DNA from: Rhodanobacter sp.
Lineage (GTDB): Bacteria > Pseudomonadota > Gammaproteobacteria > Xanthomonadales > Rhodanobacteraceae
Length of the DNA stretch: 64,000 nucleotides
Reading direction: 5' to 3'
Assembly: GCA_040371205.1 (NCBI GenBank)
Contig: AP031382.1
Span: 372,001-436,000, forward strand
A program made the position numbers and the translations under genes. How positions within the stretch are numbered: the first letter of the stretch is position 1; every line of letters starts with the position of its first letter. This document shows positions 1 through 8,804 of the stretch, piece by piece. The notes under the pieces were generated by a model. It saw only the letters and a list, made by a program, of their open reading frames with translations. It made no database searches and was not told where the DNA came from.

Positions 1-1
1 C

Positions 2-739
<738 letters not shown>

Positions 740-853
740 CCGCGCGTGCCGCCGGGCTGAACCGGCGGTTGCCCGTCTTTGCGCGCGCAGGGCGATCTTG
801 TGCGCCGCATCCCTTATCCTTGTTGCCGATACGACAGGCGGGGGTGGCGCGCG

Positions 854-1531
854 GTGATCCAGTTCGACCAGGTGAGCAAGCATTACGCAGGCGGTCATGA
901 GGCGCTTTCGCAGCTTTCCTTCACCGTGTCCACGGGCGAGATGGCCTTCGTCACCGGTCATTCGGGCGCGGGCAAGAGCACCTTGCTCAAGCTGCTGGGC
1001 GTGATCGAACGGCCCAGCCACGGCATCATCACGGTGGACGGACAAAGTCTCGCCAAGGTGCGCGGCCGCGGCATTCCCAAGCTGCGCCAGCGCATCGGCA
1101 TGGTGTTCCAGAACCACCGCCTGCTGATGGACCGCACGGTGTTCGCCAACGTCGAGTTGCCGCTGACGATTGCCGGCGTCGCCCGGGCGGAGCGCGGCAA
1201 GCGGGTGCGCGCGGCGCTCGAAAAAGTCGGCCTGCTCTCGTACGAGCGCCAACTGCCGGACACGCTGTCCACCGGCGAGCAGCAACGCGTGGGCATCGCC
1301 CGCGCCATTGTGGGGCGGCCCTCCCTGCTGATCGCCGACGAACCCACCGGCAACCTCGATCCGCAACTGGCGCTGGAGATCATGGGACTGTTCGCCGAAT
1401 TCCAGCAGGTGGGCACCACGGTGCTGATCGCCAGCCACGACCTGCCGCTGATCAAGCGCATGCGCAAGCGCGTGGTGGTGCTCGACCACGGCCGCCTGGT
1501 GGCCGACCTCGCCGCGGAGGAGGTGCTGTGA
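854..1531 (+). CDS. ftsE: Cell division ATP-binding protein FtsE
   Basis: ABC-type ATPase that pairs with FtsX at the division septum and controls peptidoglycan hydrolases. The 225-residue length is normal for FtsE. Walker A is GHSGAGKST (about residues 36-44), the signature region is LSTGEQQRVGIARAI, Walker B is LLIADEPTGNLD, and a switch His follows in ASHD. I chose the GTG at 854 because it gives the family start (MIQFDQVSKHY); an in-frame TTG at 779 would add 25 unrelated residues. The next gene overlaps by 4 bases (GTGA), so the pair is translationally coupled. Confidence 0.95.
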   Translation: MIQFDQVSKHYAGGHEALSQLSFTVSTGEMAFVTGHSGAGKSTLLKLLGVIERPSHGIITVDGQSLAKVRGRGIPKLRQRIGMVFQNHRLLMDRTVFANVELPLTIAGVARAERGKRVRAALEKVGLLSYERQLPDTLSTGEQQRVGIARAIVGRPSLLIADEPTGNLDPQLALEIMGLFAEFQQVGTTVLIASHDLPLIKRMRKRVVVLDHGRLVADLAAEEVL

Positions 1532-2487
1532 GCGCGGATGCCGGCATGCCCGTGCGCAACGAACCCGGCCGCAACCGCAGCGTGTCGAGTTGGCGCGAGC
1601 ACCATGCCTGGAGCGCTGCGGACAGCCTGCGCCGGCTCGCCGCGCGCCCGCTGGGCAGCCTGCTCACCGTCGCGGTGATGGGCCTGGCGCTGGCGCTGCC
1701 GTTGGCCTTCTACCTGCTGCTGGGCAACGTGCAGCAGATGGGCCGCGCGCTGGGCCAGGACCAGGCGATCAACGTGTTCCTGCAGCCCGACGAAGGCGAG
1801 TCGCAGGTGCAATTGCTGGCGAAGCAGGTCGGCGACCGCTCCGACGTGGCCGCGGTGACGGTCAAGACCCCGCAGCAGGGTCTGGACGAACTGGCGAAAA
1901 TGCAGGGTTTCTCCGGCGCGCTCGATGCGCTGGAGCAGAATCCGCTGCCCTACGTGCTGATGGTGCAGCCCAAGCCTGACCTGGATGCCGCCGCCGTGGC
2001 GCGCCTGGCTGGCGACTTGCGCGACATGCGCAGCGTGGCCCAGGTGCAGGACAGCGGGGCCTGGCGGCAGCGGCTGGATGCGCTGCTCGACGTGGGCGGA
2101 CGCGTGGTGGCTGCGCTGGCCTCGATGCTGGCGCTCGCCGCCCTGCTGGTAGTGGGCAACACGGTGCGGGTGGACATCGCCAGTCGAAGCGAGGAGATCG
2201 GCGTGCTGCTGCTGGTGGGGGCCAGCAGCGCCTTCGTGCGCCGCCCTTACCTGTATGCCGGCATCTGGTATGGCTTGTTCAGCGGGCTGCTGGCCGCACT
2301 GCTGGCGCTGGCGATCGAATTCGCGTTAAGCGGGCCGGTGGCACAGTTGAGCCAGGCCTATGATGGCAAGCTGCACCTGGGCGGCCTGCCGCTGTGGTTG
2401 CTGGCGGCCGTGCCGCTCGCGGCGGCGGTGCTGGGTTGGTTGGGGGCGCGGCTGGTCAGCGCGTGGCAATTGCGCAAGGCTGTCTGA
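1528..2487 (+). CDS. ftsX: Cell division protein FtsX
   Basis: Permease-like partner of FtsE in the inner membrane. The 319-residue protein has a cytoplasmic N-terminus, a first membrane helix near residues 43-67, a periplasmic domain of about 120 residues, and three further hydrophobic segments near 190-212, 235-260 and 288-312, matching the FtsX topology. The start codon is GTG inside the ftsE stop (GTGA overlap), as is usual for ftsEX. In other bacteria the periplasmic loop activates murein hydrolases through EnvC-type adaptors; none is encoded nearby. Confidence 0.94.
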   Translation: MSADAGMPVRNEPGRNRSVSSWREHHAWSAADSLRRLAARPLGSLLTVAVMGLALALPLAFYLLLGNVQQMGRALGQDQAINVFLQPDEGESQVQLLAKQVGDRSDVAAVTVKTPQQGLDELAKMQGFSGALDALEQNPLPYVLMVQPKPDLDAAAVARLAGDLRDMRSVAQVQDSGAWRQRLDALLDVGGRVVAALASMLALAALLVVGNTVRVDIASRSEEIGVLLLVGASSAFVRRPYLYAGIWYGLFSGLLAALLALAIEFALSGPVAQLSQAYDGKLHLGGLPLWLLAAVPLAAAVLGWLGARLVSAWQLRKAV

Positions 2488-2511
2488 GCGCAGCGCGGGG
2501 GCGACGGGGGC

Positions 2512-3354
2512 ATGAGCACGAACATCAGCAGTCGTTCGGTCGGCACGGCGCCACGCGTGCTGGTGGTCGACGGTTCGCGCATGGTGCGGCAGATGATCGC
2601 GCGCGTGCTGACGGCCGAGCTACCGGGCGTGGAGGTGGTGGGCAGCGGCGGCGGCAGCGAAGCGCAGCAGCTGCTCGGCGATGGCGTGTTCGACTTCATC
2701 ACCATCGCGCTGCGCCTGCCCGACATGGATGGCTTGGAGCTGGCGCGCTTCGTGCGCGAATCCGCGCCGCAGACCTACGTGCCCATCGTGGTGGTTTCCG
2801 GCGACGTGGACGACCGCCTGCACCGCCGCACGCTGGGCGAGGACGTCACCGACTATTTCGACAAGTCGCTGGGCTTCCAGGCGCTGGCGGAATTCATCCG
2901 CGGCTACGTGTGCCCCGAGGGCTCGGCCGAGGGCGAGGTGCTCTACGTGGAGGACAGCCGCGTGGTGGCGCTGGCCACCCGCCGCATGCTGGAAAAATAC
3001 GGCCTGAACGTGCGTCACGTGGTCAGCGTGGAAGACGCGCTGGCCATGCTGGAAACCGCGAAGGTGCGGGGCGAAGTGGGCGCCGACGTGGTGCTCACCG
3101 ACGTCAGCCTGAAGGGCGAACTCACCGGCGGCGATCTGCTCGAACGCATCCGCAACCAGTTCGGTTACGGCAAGGGCCGCTTGCCGGTGCTGGTGATGAC
3201 CGGCGACGAGAACCCGGCCAACCAGGCGGCGCTGATCAAGGCCGGCGCCAACGACCTGGTGGAAAAACCCGTCGACGAAAAGCTGCTGCTCACCAAGCTG
3301 CTATTCCAGTTGCGCGTGGCGCGCCACCTCCGCCAGCGTGGCGAGTCCGCATGA
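2512..3354 (+). CDS. Two-receiver response regulator; first receiver lacks the phospho-acceptor
   Basis: A 280-residue protein made of two CheY-like receiver domains and no visible output domain. Receiver 1 (about residues 14-135) keeps D20 and K118, but its acidic pair is D20-G21 and the residue in the phospho-acceptor position is A66 ([10 protein letters not shown]), so it probably cannot be phosphorylated. Receiver 2 (about 143-275) is complete: E147-D148, acceptor D197 (LTDVSL), T230 and K252-P253. The stop overlaps the ung start (ATGA), and ftsX lies 24 bases upstream. No kinase is adjacent. It resembles regulators in which a pseudo-receiver controls a true receiver; the partner and output are unknown. 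Confidence 0.85.
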   Translation: MSTNISSRSVGTAPRVLVVDGSRMVRQMIARVLTAELPGVEVVGSGGGSEAQQLLGDGVFDFITIALRLPDMDGLELARFVRESAPQTYVPIVVVSGDVDDRLHRRTLGEDVTDYFDKSLGFQALAEFIRGYVCPEGSAEGEVLYVEDSRVVALATRRMLEKYGLNVRHVVSVEDALAMLETAKVRGEVGADVVLTDVSLKGELTGGDLLERIRNQFGYGKGRLPVLVMTGDENPANQAALIKAGANDLVEKPVDEKLLLTKLLFQLRVARHLRQRGESA

Positions 3355-4049
3355 GCGAGGTGCGGCTGGAGCCGTCGTGGAAGGCACGCATCGGCAACTA
3401 TCTCGAACGCCCCGACATGCAGGCGCTGGCCGGGTTCCTGCGCGCGGAAAAGCGCGCCGGCAAGGCGATTTATCCGCCGGGCGAGGAAATCTTCGCCGCG
3501 TTCGACCACACGCCGTTCGACGCCGTGCGCGTGGTGATTCTCGGACAGGACCCTTACCACGGCCCCGGGCAGGCGCACGGCCTGTGCTTCTCGGTGCGTC
3601 CGGGCGTTCAGACGCCGCCGTCGCTGGTGAACATCTTCAAGGAAATCGACCGCGACCTCGGCATCCCTGCGCCCGGCCACGGCTGCCTCACGCCCTGGGC
3701 GGATCGCGGCGTGCTGCTGCTCAATGCGGTGCTCACGGTGGAGCGCGGGCTGGCCGCCTCGCACCAGGGCAAGGGCTGGGAAGGCTTCACCGACGCGGCC
3801 ATCGACGCGCTCAACCGCGAGCGCGAAGGTCTCGTCTTCATGCTCTGGGGCAGCTATGCCCAGCGCAAAGGGCAGCTCATCGACACGCGCCGGCACTGCG
3901 TGCTGAAGAGCGTGCATCCCTCGCCGCTGTCGGCGCATCGCGGGTTTCTCGGCTGCGGGCATTTCTCCGCGGCCAACCGCTATCTGGAAGGCCGCGGGCA
4001 GGCGGCGGTCGACTGGTCGTTGCCGCCGCGCGCCGCCTTGCAGGCTTGA
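3351..4049 (+). CDS. ung: Uracil-DNA glycosylase (family 1)
   Basis: Removes uracil from DNA as the first step of base-excision repair. The 232-residue protein has the water-activating motif GQDPYHG (D67), the uracil-binding region, and the DNA-intercalation motif [11 protein letters not shown] near the C-terminus, all intact. The ATG at 3351 overlaps the stop of the response regulator gene (ATGA), giving coupled translation. The stop codon directly abuts the convergent stop of the dioxygenase gene, with no base between them. Confidence 0.96.
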   Translation: MSEVRLEPSWKARIGNYLERPDMQALAGFLRAEKRAGKAIYPPGEEIFAAFDHTPFDAVRVVILGQDPYHGPGQAHGLCFSVRPGVQTPPSLVNIFKEIDRDLGIPAPGHGCLTPWADRGVLLLNAVLTVERGLAASHQGKGWEGFTDAAIDALNREREGLVFMLWGSYAQRKGQLIDTRRHCVLKSVHPSPLSAHRGFLGCGHFSAANRYLEGRGQAAVDWSLPPRAALQA

Positions 4050-4733
4050 TCAAGCCGCCACTTCCGCCCACATGCGCAGCAGGTTGGCGTGCGAGCGGCT
4101 GATCAAGTCGAAGGTTGCGCTCTTGCCCTCGCGGCCGAAGATCTCGCGCTTGGCGTTGTCCAGGTCCCACAGCAATTCGCGCCGCGCCGGGTCGCGCACC
4201 ATGCTCTGCACCCAGATGATCGCGGCGTCGCGCACGCCGCGCGTGACCGGACTGACATGGTGCAGGGTGTTGGCCGGATAGGCGATGGCGGCGCCGGCCT
4301 CCAGCTTGAACTTGTATTCCATGCCGCCGCTGGCGTGGGTCACCAATTCGCCGCCGTCGTAGCTCGCCGGGTCGGACAGGAACACGGTGATCGCGATGTC
4401 GCTGCGCACCGCACTGCCCATGCCGCCCATCACCGGGGCGTCCACATGCGCGCCGTACTCCATGCCGCTGGCGTAACGGTTGAACAACGGCCGCGTGTTG
4501 GCCGCCGGCATCAACGCCGCCTGCAGCAAGCCATGGCGCAGGAAGGCGGTGCGCACGATGTCCGCCATGCGCGCATAGCTCGCGCTGTTCGGATCGATCT
4601 GCTGATTCTTCTTCACGTTGCGCGCCGACCAGCCGGCGGTGGCGGAGCCGTCCACGAAGGGCGCGGACGGCAACTCGGCGCGCAGGGCGGTCAACTCCTG
4701 AGCCGTCAGGACATCGGGTACACAGACGATCAA
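4050..4733 (-). CDS. PKHD-type Fe(II)/2-oxoglutarate dioxygenase (PiuC/YbiX family)
   Basis: Predicted 2-oxoglutarate- and Fe(II)-dependent hydroxylase of 227 residues, normal for the family. The iron-binding triad is visible as H96-x-D98 (YGAHVDAP) with a distal His at 158 (TLHHVSPVTRG), and R168 is a likely 2-oxoglutarate ligand. Family members are often next to TonB-dependent siderophore receptors and are iron-regulated, but there is no receptor beside this one. It lies just outside the integron, whose integrase gene ends about 150 bases upstream of this start. Confidence 0.88.
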   Translation of the reverse strand: MIVCVPDVLTAQELTALRAELPSAPFVDGSATAGWSARNVKKNQQIDPNSASYARMADIVRTAFLRHGLLQAALMPAANTRPLFNRYASGMEYGAHVDAPVMGGMGSAVRSDIAITVFLSDPASYDGGELVTHASGGMEYKFKLEAGAAIAYPANTLHHVSPVTRGVRDAAIIWVQSMVRDPARRELLWDLDNAKREIFGREGKSATFDLISRSHANLLRMWAEVAA

Positions 4734-4883
4734 GCGGATTTCTCCGGCAGCGTGGCGGATCGGGGCATTGTAATAAGCGGCGCGGCCCCGCGGCGACTGC
4801 CTACGGCTTTGGCGGACGTCTCATGCCTGATGGCTATCCTTGCCGTCCCGGGTGTACACGCCCGATGTCCAGGCAGGTGCCAT

Positions 4884-5891
4884 TCATCGGTCCAATGGAC
4901 TGAGGACCCCGTTGGCGTTGCGGTTCAGAACGTGGGTATAGATTTGGGTCGTTGCGACGTCCCTGTGCCCGAGCAGCTCCTGGATAGTCCGGATGTCATA
5001 GCCCATCTCCAGCAGATGGGTGGCAAACGAATGCCGCAAAGTGTGGGCGGTCAGCGGTTTGGCGATGCGCGCACGCTGGCGCGCCGCCTTGAGTCCGCGT
5101 GCCAGGATCGCCTCGTCGAAATGATGGCGACGTTCCATGCCGTCGGTGGGATCGATCGACCGCTGCACGGACGGAAACACATACTGCCAGCCGAAGTCAT
5201 GCGCCGCCGACGGGTACTTGCGTGCCAGTGCGTAGGGCAGGGCCGCTGCGCCAAACCCTGCAGCGAGATCGGCGGCATGCAGCGTCCGCGCGCGTTCGAT
5301 TTCGCGTTGCAGCGGCTCGACCAGCGACTGGGGCAATACCGTATGACGGTCCTTGGCTCCTTTGCCGTCTCGGATTGTGATCATGTTGCGCGCGAAATCC
5401 ACATCCTTGACCCGCAGGCGCAGGCACTCCATCAAGCGCATGCCGGTTCCATAGAGCAGGCTCGCCAAAAGTTGTGGCCTACCATCCATGTGCGCCAACA
5501 GGCACCGCGCCTCGTCTTGCGAAAGCACCGTCGGCACCCGCTTTGGCCGTTTGGCGCGCACGACACCCTCCAGCCACGGCAACTCGATCCCAAGGACCGC
5601 CCGGTACAAGAACAACAAAGCCGACAGCGCCTGATTCTGAGTGCTGGCCGCGACCTTTCCCTGGACGGCAAGCCGTGACAAAAACGCCTCCACCTCGGTC
5701 GCCCCCATCTCGCGCGGGTGGCGCTTGGCATTGGCCAAGATGAATCGCCTTATCCAGCCGATGTAGATCTTCTCGGTCCGCAAGCTGTAGTGTTTGATAC
5801 GCATCTGTCGCCGAACTTCGTCGAGCAGGCGCGGAGCGGGTGCGTTCGGAAGAAGGTCGGATATCCCCGCGGATGGTGGTGGATAAGACAT
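4884..5891 (-). CDS. intI: Integron integrase IntI
   Basis: Site-specific tyrosine recombinase that inserts cassettes at attI and excises them at attC. The 335-residue length from the ATG at 5891 matches integron integrases (IntI1 has 337); an in-frame ATG at 5990 would add 33 residues of unlikely sequence. Catalytic residues are visible: R152, K177 (DGKGAKDR), H283-x-x-R286 (HTLRHSFATH), H309 and Y318. The region of about residues 205-245 (ALPYALARKYPSAAHDFGWQ) is the extra domain that separates IntI from XerC/XerD and binds the flipped-out attC bases. The gene is divergent from the cassettes, as expected, and looks intact. Confidence 0.95.
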   Translation of the reverse strand: MSYPPPSAGISDLLPNAPAPRLLDEVRRQMRIKHYSLRTEKIYIGWIRRFILANAKRHPREMGATEVEAFLSRLAVQGKVAASTQNQALSALLFLYRAVLGIELPWLEGVVRAKRPKRVPTVLSQDEARCLLAHMDGRPQLLASLLYGTGMRLMECLRLRVKDVDFARNMITIRDGKGAKDRHTVLPQSLVEPLQREIERARTLHAADLAAGFGAAALPYALARKYPSAAHDFGWQYVFPSVQRSIDPTDGMERRHHFDEAILARGLKAARQRARIAKPLTAHTLRHSFATHLLEMGYDIRTIQELLGHRDVATTQIYTHVLNRNANGVLSPLDR

Positions 5892-5984
5892 AGCGCCCCG
5901 GATAAAAAGGTTTGCGAGGCAACGTAACGTCGGGGTCGGCACCGAGGTATCGGGTAAAGGCTTGATCTCGTGTAGGATTCGGGC

Positions 5985-6055
5985 GAACAAGGGGCGCGGG
6001 TAAGCTGAACATCCCGGGCATATTGTCTAATCGTGGTACTACTGAAGCGTTAGGG
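5985..6055. other. attI: attI recombination region of the integron
   Basis: The interval between the integrase start and the first cassette ends in GCGTTAGGGC. Cassette boundaries elsewhere in the array show the same GTTAGG core, so the crossover G/TT should fall at 6049/6050. The left limit of attI is not visible and is set only by analogy with other attI sites of about 60-70 bases. Confidence 0.6.
6027..6045. promoter_or_regulatory. Possible LexA-like box in the attI/intI region
   Basis: A 19-base stretch reads CTAATCGTGGTACTACTGA. Its right half resembles the Xanthomonadaceae LexA half-site TACTA, and the spacing CTAA-N6-TACTA approximates the TTAG-N6-TACTA pattern described for Xylella and Xanthomonas LexA. 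Many integrase genes are SOS-controlled, so the location is sensible, but the left half is imperfect and the match may be chance. Confidence 0.25.
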
Positions 6056-6062
6056 CCTAAAC

Positions 6063-6569
6063 TTGACCTCATCGTTCATTTGCCCAACTTGCGGAGAGAC
6101 CCACGAGGGCTTGCCCACAGATCATGGCTGGAAACTTCCGGATGACGTATGGGCTATCCCGGCTGACGAGCGAGCGGACAAGGCCGAGTTCAACAGCGAT
6201 CTCTGCCAGTTGGGCAATCGGTTCTTCATCCGTTGCTTTCTAAAGCTCCCTTTCAACGAGCAGCCTGGCTACTACGGCTGGGGCGTCTGGGTGGAGGTGG
6301 CGGAGACGGACTTCTACCGCTATGTCGAGCTATACGACGAGGACGGGAGTGCTGAGCCACCTGTGCCAGGCACAGTCGCAAATGCAATTCCAGGCTATCC
6401 ATCTACCCTTGGTCTACCTGTAGCCGTGCAGTTCCAAGCCAGTACTAGCCGGCCCAGCGTTGCTGTGGCAGCTAACAGTCACCCCATCGCGACCGAGCAA
6501 TCCGAAGGCATAGCCAATCGGCGTTATCACGAAATACTTGTTGCTACAGGGGCGCTTGGTGGGCCCTAA
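6063..6569 (+). CDS. Cassette 1: DUF2199 protein
   Basis: Protein of 168 residues starting at TTG, the first possible start after the attI crossover. It opens with a small zinc-binding-like motif (CPTCGETHEGLP) and continues with the DUF2199 pattern: DVWAIPADER, then a central FFIRCFLKLPF followed by WGVWVEVAE. The function of DUF2199 is unknown. The C-terminal 60 residues are low in pattern and may be poorly conserved. The stop codon (6567-6569) is part of the first box of the following attC. Confidence 0.8.
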   Translation: MTSSFICPTCGETHEGLPTDHGWKLPDDVWAIPADERADKAEFNSDLCQLGNRFFIRCFLKLPFNEQPGYYGWGVWVEVAETDFYRYVELYDEDGSAEPPVPGTVANAIPGYPSTLGLPVAVQFQASTSRPSVAVAANSHPIATEQSEGIANRRYHEILVATGALGGP

Positions 6570-6623
6570 CAACTCGTTCAAGGCGGACGCGCTGACGCGC
6601 GCCGCTTAACTCCAGCGTTAGGC
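6564..6623 (+). repeat. attC: attC site 1 (60 bp)
   Basis: Begins with CCCTAAC, ends with GTTAGGC, has arms GTTCAAGGCGGACG and CGCTTAACTCCAGC, and a self-complementary middle (GCGCTGACGCGC). It separates cassettes 1 and 2. Confidence 0.93.
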
Positions 6624-6627
6624 GCCA

Positions 6628-7017
6628 ATGGAAGTAACTCGCCGATTTTGGTTATGGCTCACCATCCTTCTCGCTTTCCCTGGCGTGCTCTACTTCGTCG
6701 GACCGTCGTCAGCTCCATCTGCAGTCGTGCTTCACGACTTCGTGGCCAATTACCTCTTCATGGCCGCTCCGCATCTTGTTGTCGCCGCGTTCGCGATCTC
6801 GCCAAGGCGTCAGCGGCTCGGCGTGCTGCATGCGCTCGTCGCTCTTAACCTTCTGCTGCTCGGGTTCTGGTGCTGGATCCAACTTGCCGTTCCAGCTCAT
6901 GAATCGGGTCTCGCCTGGGTTCTGTATTTACCCTTGGCAGGCATTGCCCTGGCTTTGCTGGGTGTCGTTGCCATCCTGTTGCACAGGCGGAGGGGCGGCG
7001 GCACAGTTGGCGCCTAA
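6628..7017 (+). CDS. Cassette 2: small membrane protein
   Basis: A 129-residue protein with about four hydrophobic segments (near residues 8-25, 40-58, 65-85 and 95-118) and a basic C-terminus (HRRRGGG). The ATG lies 4 bases after the preceding attC, the usual cassette spacing. The stop TAA is inside the next attC. I recognise no family; it is an inner-membrane protein of unknown function. Confidence 0.7.
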   Translation: MEVTRRFWLWLTILLAFPGVLYFVGPSSAPSAVVLHDFVANYLFMAAPHLVVAAFAISPRRQRLGVLHALVALNLLLLGFWCWIQLAVPAHESGLAWVLYLPLAGIALALLGVVAILLHRRRGGGTVGA

Positions 7018-7068
7018 CATCTCGTTCAAGGCGGACGGCTTCGCCGCCGCTTAACTCCAGCGTTAGGC
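7012..7068 (+). repeat. attC: attC site 2 (57 bp)
   Basis: GCCTAAC to GTTAGGC with middle GACGGCTTCGCCGCC. The arms are identical to those of the other sites in the array. Confidence 0.94.
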
Positions 7069-7084
7069 CCAAGATCATTTCCCC

Positions 7085-7459
7085 GTGAAGTACAAGCTCA
7101 TCAAGTCCATGGCACACAACTGGACTCACTCGTTCATGAGTGGAATGAACTACGTAGATGGCCATTCCATCTTTGAGGACATGTATCGGCTTGCCCGTGA
7201 CCGAAGAGGGGAAAAGGTTACGGTCACCTGGATTCCCAATCGCCCGGAAGAGTTGTTCGGTCTCACTCCTCGCGTTCGGGAGTCGCTCAAGCATTATCGC
7301 AAGGCTCTTCCAGAGCATCTCGAGCGTCACCAGATCGACCCAGGGGCTATCTCAGAGATGCGCACCGAGGTATACGTCGCCGAGAATCATCGCATGTACG
7401 TCAGATCCTACGTTCTGGACAATCGCGGGAAAGAGCATGTTCAGTTCGTTTGGGCCTAA
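7085..7459 (+). CDS. Cassette 3: hypothetical soluble protein
   Basis: A 124-residue protein from a GTG start, 16 bases after attC 2. It is rich in charged and aromatic residues, with no signal peptide or membrane helix. A basic stretch (ARDRRGEKVTVTWIPNR) is followed by an amphipathic helix-like segment (ESLKHYRKALPEHLERHQI). The last third is likely beta strand. I recognise no family. The stop TAA is within attC 3. Confidence 0.65.
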   Translation: MKYKLIKSMAHNWTHSFMSGMNYVDGHSIFEDMYRLARDRRGEKVTVTWIPNRPEELFGLTPRVRESLKHYRKALPEHLERHQIDPGAISEMRTEVYVAENHRMYVRSYVLDNRGKEHVQFVWA

Positions 7460-7510
7460 CTATTCGTTCAAGGCGGACGCCTCCGGCGCCGCTTAACTCC
7501 AGCGTTAGAC
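7454..7510 (+). repeat. attC: attC site 3 (57 bp)
   Basis: GCCTAAC to GTTAGAC with middle GACGCCTCCGGCGCC. Confidence 0.94.
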
Positions 7511-7513
7511 CCC

Positions 7514-7906
7514 ATGAAATCATCTCGAATTGGCAAACTTGAGGCACAACTTTCGGCCACCGAGGCGGCGCTGTTGGACCTGCTTGCGCTGGTGCTTCCC
7601 CGAGTAGCTCACTCCGGCGAGATGGTCTTTTTCAACTCCGCCTTCCTACCGGCCACGATCCGGCCACGTTGGCTTCCCCAAGAGAGCGAGGAGCTTCTGT
7701 CCCTCGCCAGCAACGCAGTTTCACTACGTGAGGAGCTGGGCTTGTCTGTCGTGGGCACGGTTGGCCAGCTTTACCTTTCTGCATGCAGTGAGTCGGCAAA
7801 CAACGCCAACGGCAATCGGCGTGGGCCTCGTCAGCTCGCAACTTGGTTGCTTGGCGAGTTGGGGTCTAACATCTCGTCCAAGGCGGACGGCTCCGCCGCC
7901 GCTTAA
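7514..7906 (+). CDS. Cassette 4: hypothetical protein reading into its attC
   Basis: A 130-residue protein starting 3 bases after attC 3. The N-terminal part (KLEAQLSATEAALLDLLALVLPRV) looks like an amphipathic helix; there is no membrane helix or signal peptide. It resembles nothing I know. No stop occurs before attC 4, so the last 14 residues (SNISSKADGSAAA) are encoded by the recombination site itself and the stop (7904-7906) lies in its second arm. Recombination into a different cassette would leave that tail unchanged, because it is site sequence. Confidence 0.6.
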   Translation: MKSSRIGKLEAQLSATEAALLDLLALVLPRVAHSGEMVFFNSAFLPATIRPRWLPQESEELLSLASNAVSLREELGLSVVGTVGQLYLSACSESANNANGNRRGPRQLATWLLGELGSNISSKADGSAAA

Positions 7907-7920
7907 CTCCAGCGTTAGAG
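7864..7920 (+). repeat. attC: attC site 4 (57 bp)
   Basis: GTCTAAC to GTTAGAG with middle GACGGCTCCGCCGCC. It carries the 3' end of the cassette 4 reading frame. Confidence 0.93.
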
Positions 7921-7925
7921 GCTAC

Positions 7926-8195
7926 ATGGATGTTTTCGGTCGACTTATCTTCTGGACCAGCACCACAGGTTTCCTTCTTGCGTGCGTTGCTGGTTTTTAC
8001 TTCTGGGCCCGCTTGTTCGCGGTCAGGGCACAGGCCAAGCGTTTCCGCATCTGGGAGGTTAGCCTTTGGGGCAAGCTCTGCAGTACTGAGCCAGCGGCGC
8101 GCTATGCCCGCAGCTTCATGCGGTCCATGCTGGTCGCTGCAGGCTTTTGGTGTGCGGGCTTCGCCACAGGGCTATCAACAGGCATCCTTCACTGA
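7926..8195 (+). CDS. Cassette 5: small two-helix membrane protein
   Basis: An 89-residue protein with ATG 5 bases after attC 4. It has two hydrophobic helices, near residues 6-28 (LIFWTSTTGFLLACVAGFYF) and 70-87 (MLVAAGFWCAGFATGLS), joined by a basic, Trp-containing cytoplasmic loop (RAQAKRFRIWEVSLWGK). The family is not recognised. It stops 6 bases before attC 5. Confidence 0.65.
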   Translation: MDVFGRLIFWTSTTGFLLACVAGFYFWARLFAVRAQAKRFRIWEVSLWGKLCSTEPAARYARSFMRSMLVAAGFWCAGFATGLSTGILH

Positions 8196-8201
8196 GGGCT
8201 G

Positions 8202-8261
8202 CTCTAACTACTCGTCCAAGCGGACGCGCGTACCGCGCGCCGCTTAACTCCAGCGTTAGGT
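8202..8261 (+). repeat. attC: attC site 5 (60 bp)
   Basis: CTCTAAC to GTTAGGT, with middle GACGCGCGTACCGCGCGCC. The first arm has one base fewer than the other sites (CCAAGCGGACG). Confidence 0.92.
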
Positions 8262-8284
8262 AAAGAAGCAGGGAGTGTTCTGAT

Positions 8285-8764
8285 ATGTCAGAAGCCCGCA
8301 AGCATCGAGACAAAGCCCCAGACGTTCTCAAGGAGCTTAAGAAGGGTACTTGGCTGCAGAATGCTCGCGCGCGCAAGCAATACCAAAAAAGTCCATGGAA
8401 CACGGTCATTCAAATTGTCGGGCTACCGCTCTGGCTGGGTTCGGCATATGGGCTTGCCGCACTTGCGGTGTTGCTGCGAAACCGGTTACATCCTAACCAT
8501 ATTGGTCCAGCGCTCACGCATACGAGCGGCTTTGCCGAGGCAATAATAATTTTTGCTCCGTGGCTCGCGGGCATCTTTATCGGCATGATTGGCGCTAATT
8601 TCCTCGTGTACCAGATACCATCAGCACGCCGCGCCTTGGACAAGGAAGGTGAAAAAATGCCAAGTATAAGTTATGCCGTGTCTCAGCGATCATTGCTTAA
8701 AATCGGCGCACCAGTCATATTTGTATCATTTGCATTGCTAATAACGGCAGCGGTCATCGGTTAA
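8285..8764 (+). CDS. Cassette 6: membrane protein
   Basis: A 159-residue protein with a charged N-terminal region of about 40 residues and three hydrophobic segments, near residues 42-63, 84-110 (IIIFAPWLAGIFIGMIGANF) and 137-157. The base composition is among the most AT-rich in the window. I recognise no family. It ends 12 bases before the attC that the IS has split. Confidence 0.65.
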   Translation: MSEARKHRDKAPDVLKELKKGTWLQNARARKQYQKSPWNTVIQIVGLPLWLGSAYGLAALAVLLRNRLHPNHIGPALTHTSGFAEAIIIFAPWLAGIFIGMIGANFLVYQIPSARRALDKEGEKMPSISYAVSQRSLLKIGAPVIFVSFALLITAAVIG

Positions 8765-8776
8765 CCTTTACCCGCT

Positions 8777-8790
8777 ACCTAACAAGTCAT
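8777..8790 (+). repeat. attC: attC site 6, left part, split by the IS
   Basis: ACCTAAC plus AAGTCAT is the 5' end of an attC. Joining these 14 bases to 10225-10267 gives a site of exactly 57 bp with the normal arms, so the element at 8791-10224 was inserted into a complete attC. Confidence 0.88.
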
Positions 8791-8792
8791 GT

Positions 8793-8803
8793 ATGGACTC
8801 CTC
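8793..8803 (+). repeat. Subterminal inverted repeat, transposase-distal end
   Basis: ATGGACTCCTC, a perfect inverted match of the repeat at 10206-10216. It begins 2 bases inside the left TCAT junction. Confidence 0.9.
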
Positions 8804-8804
8804 G

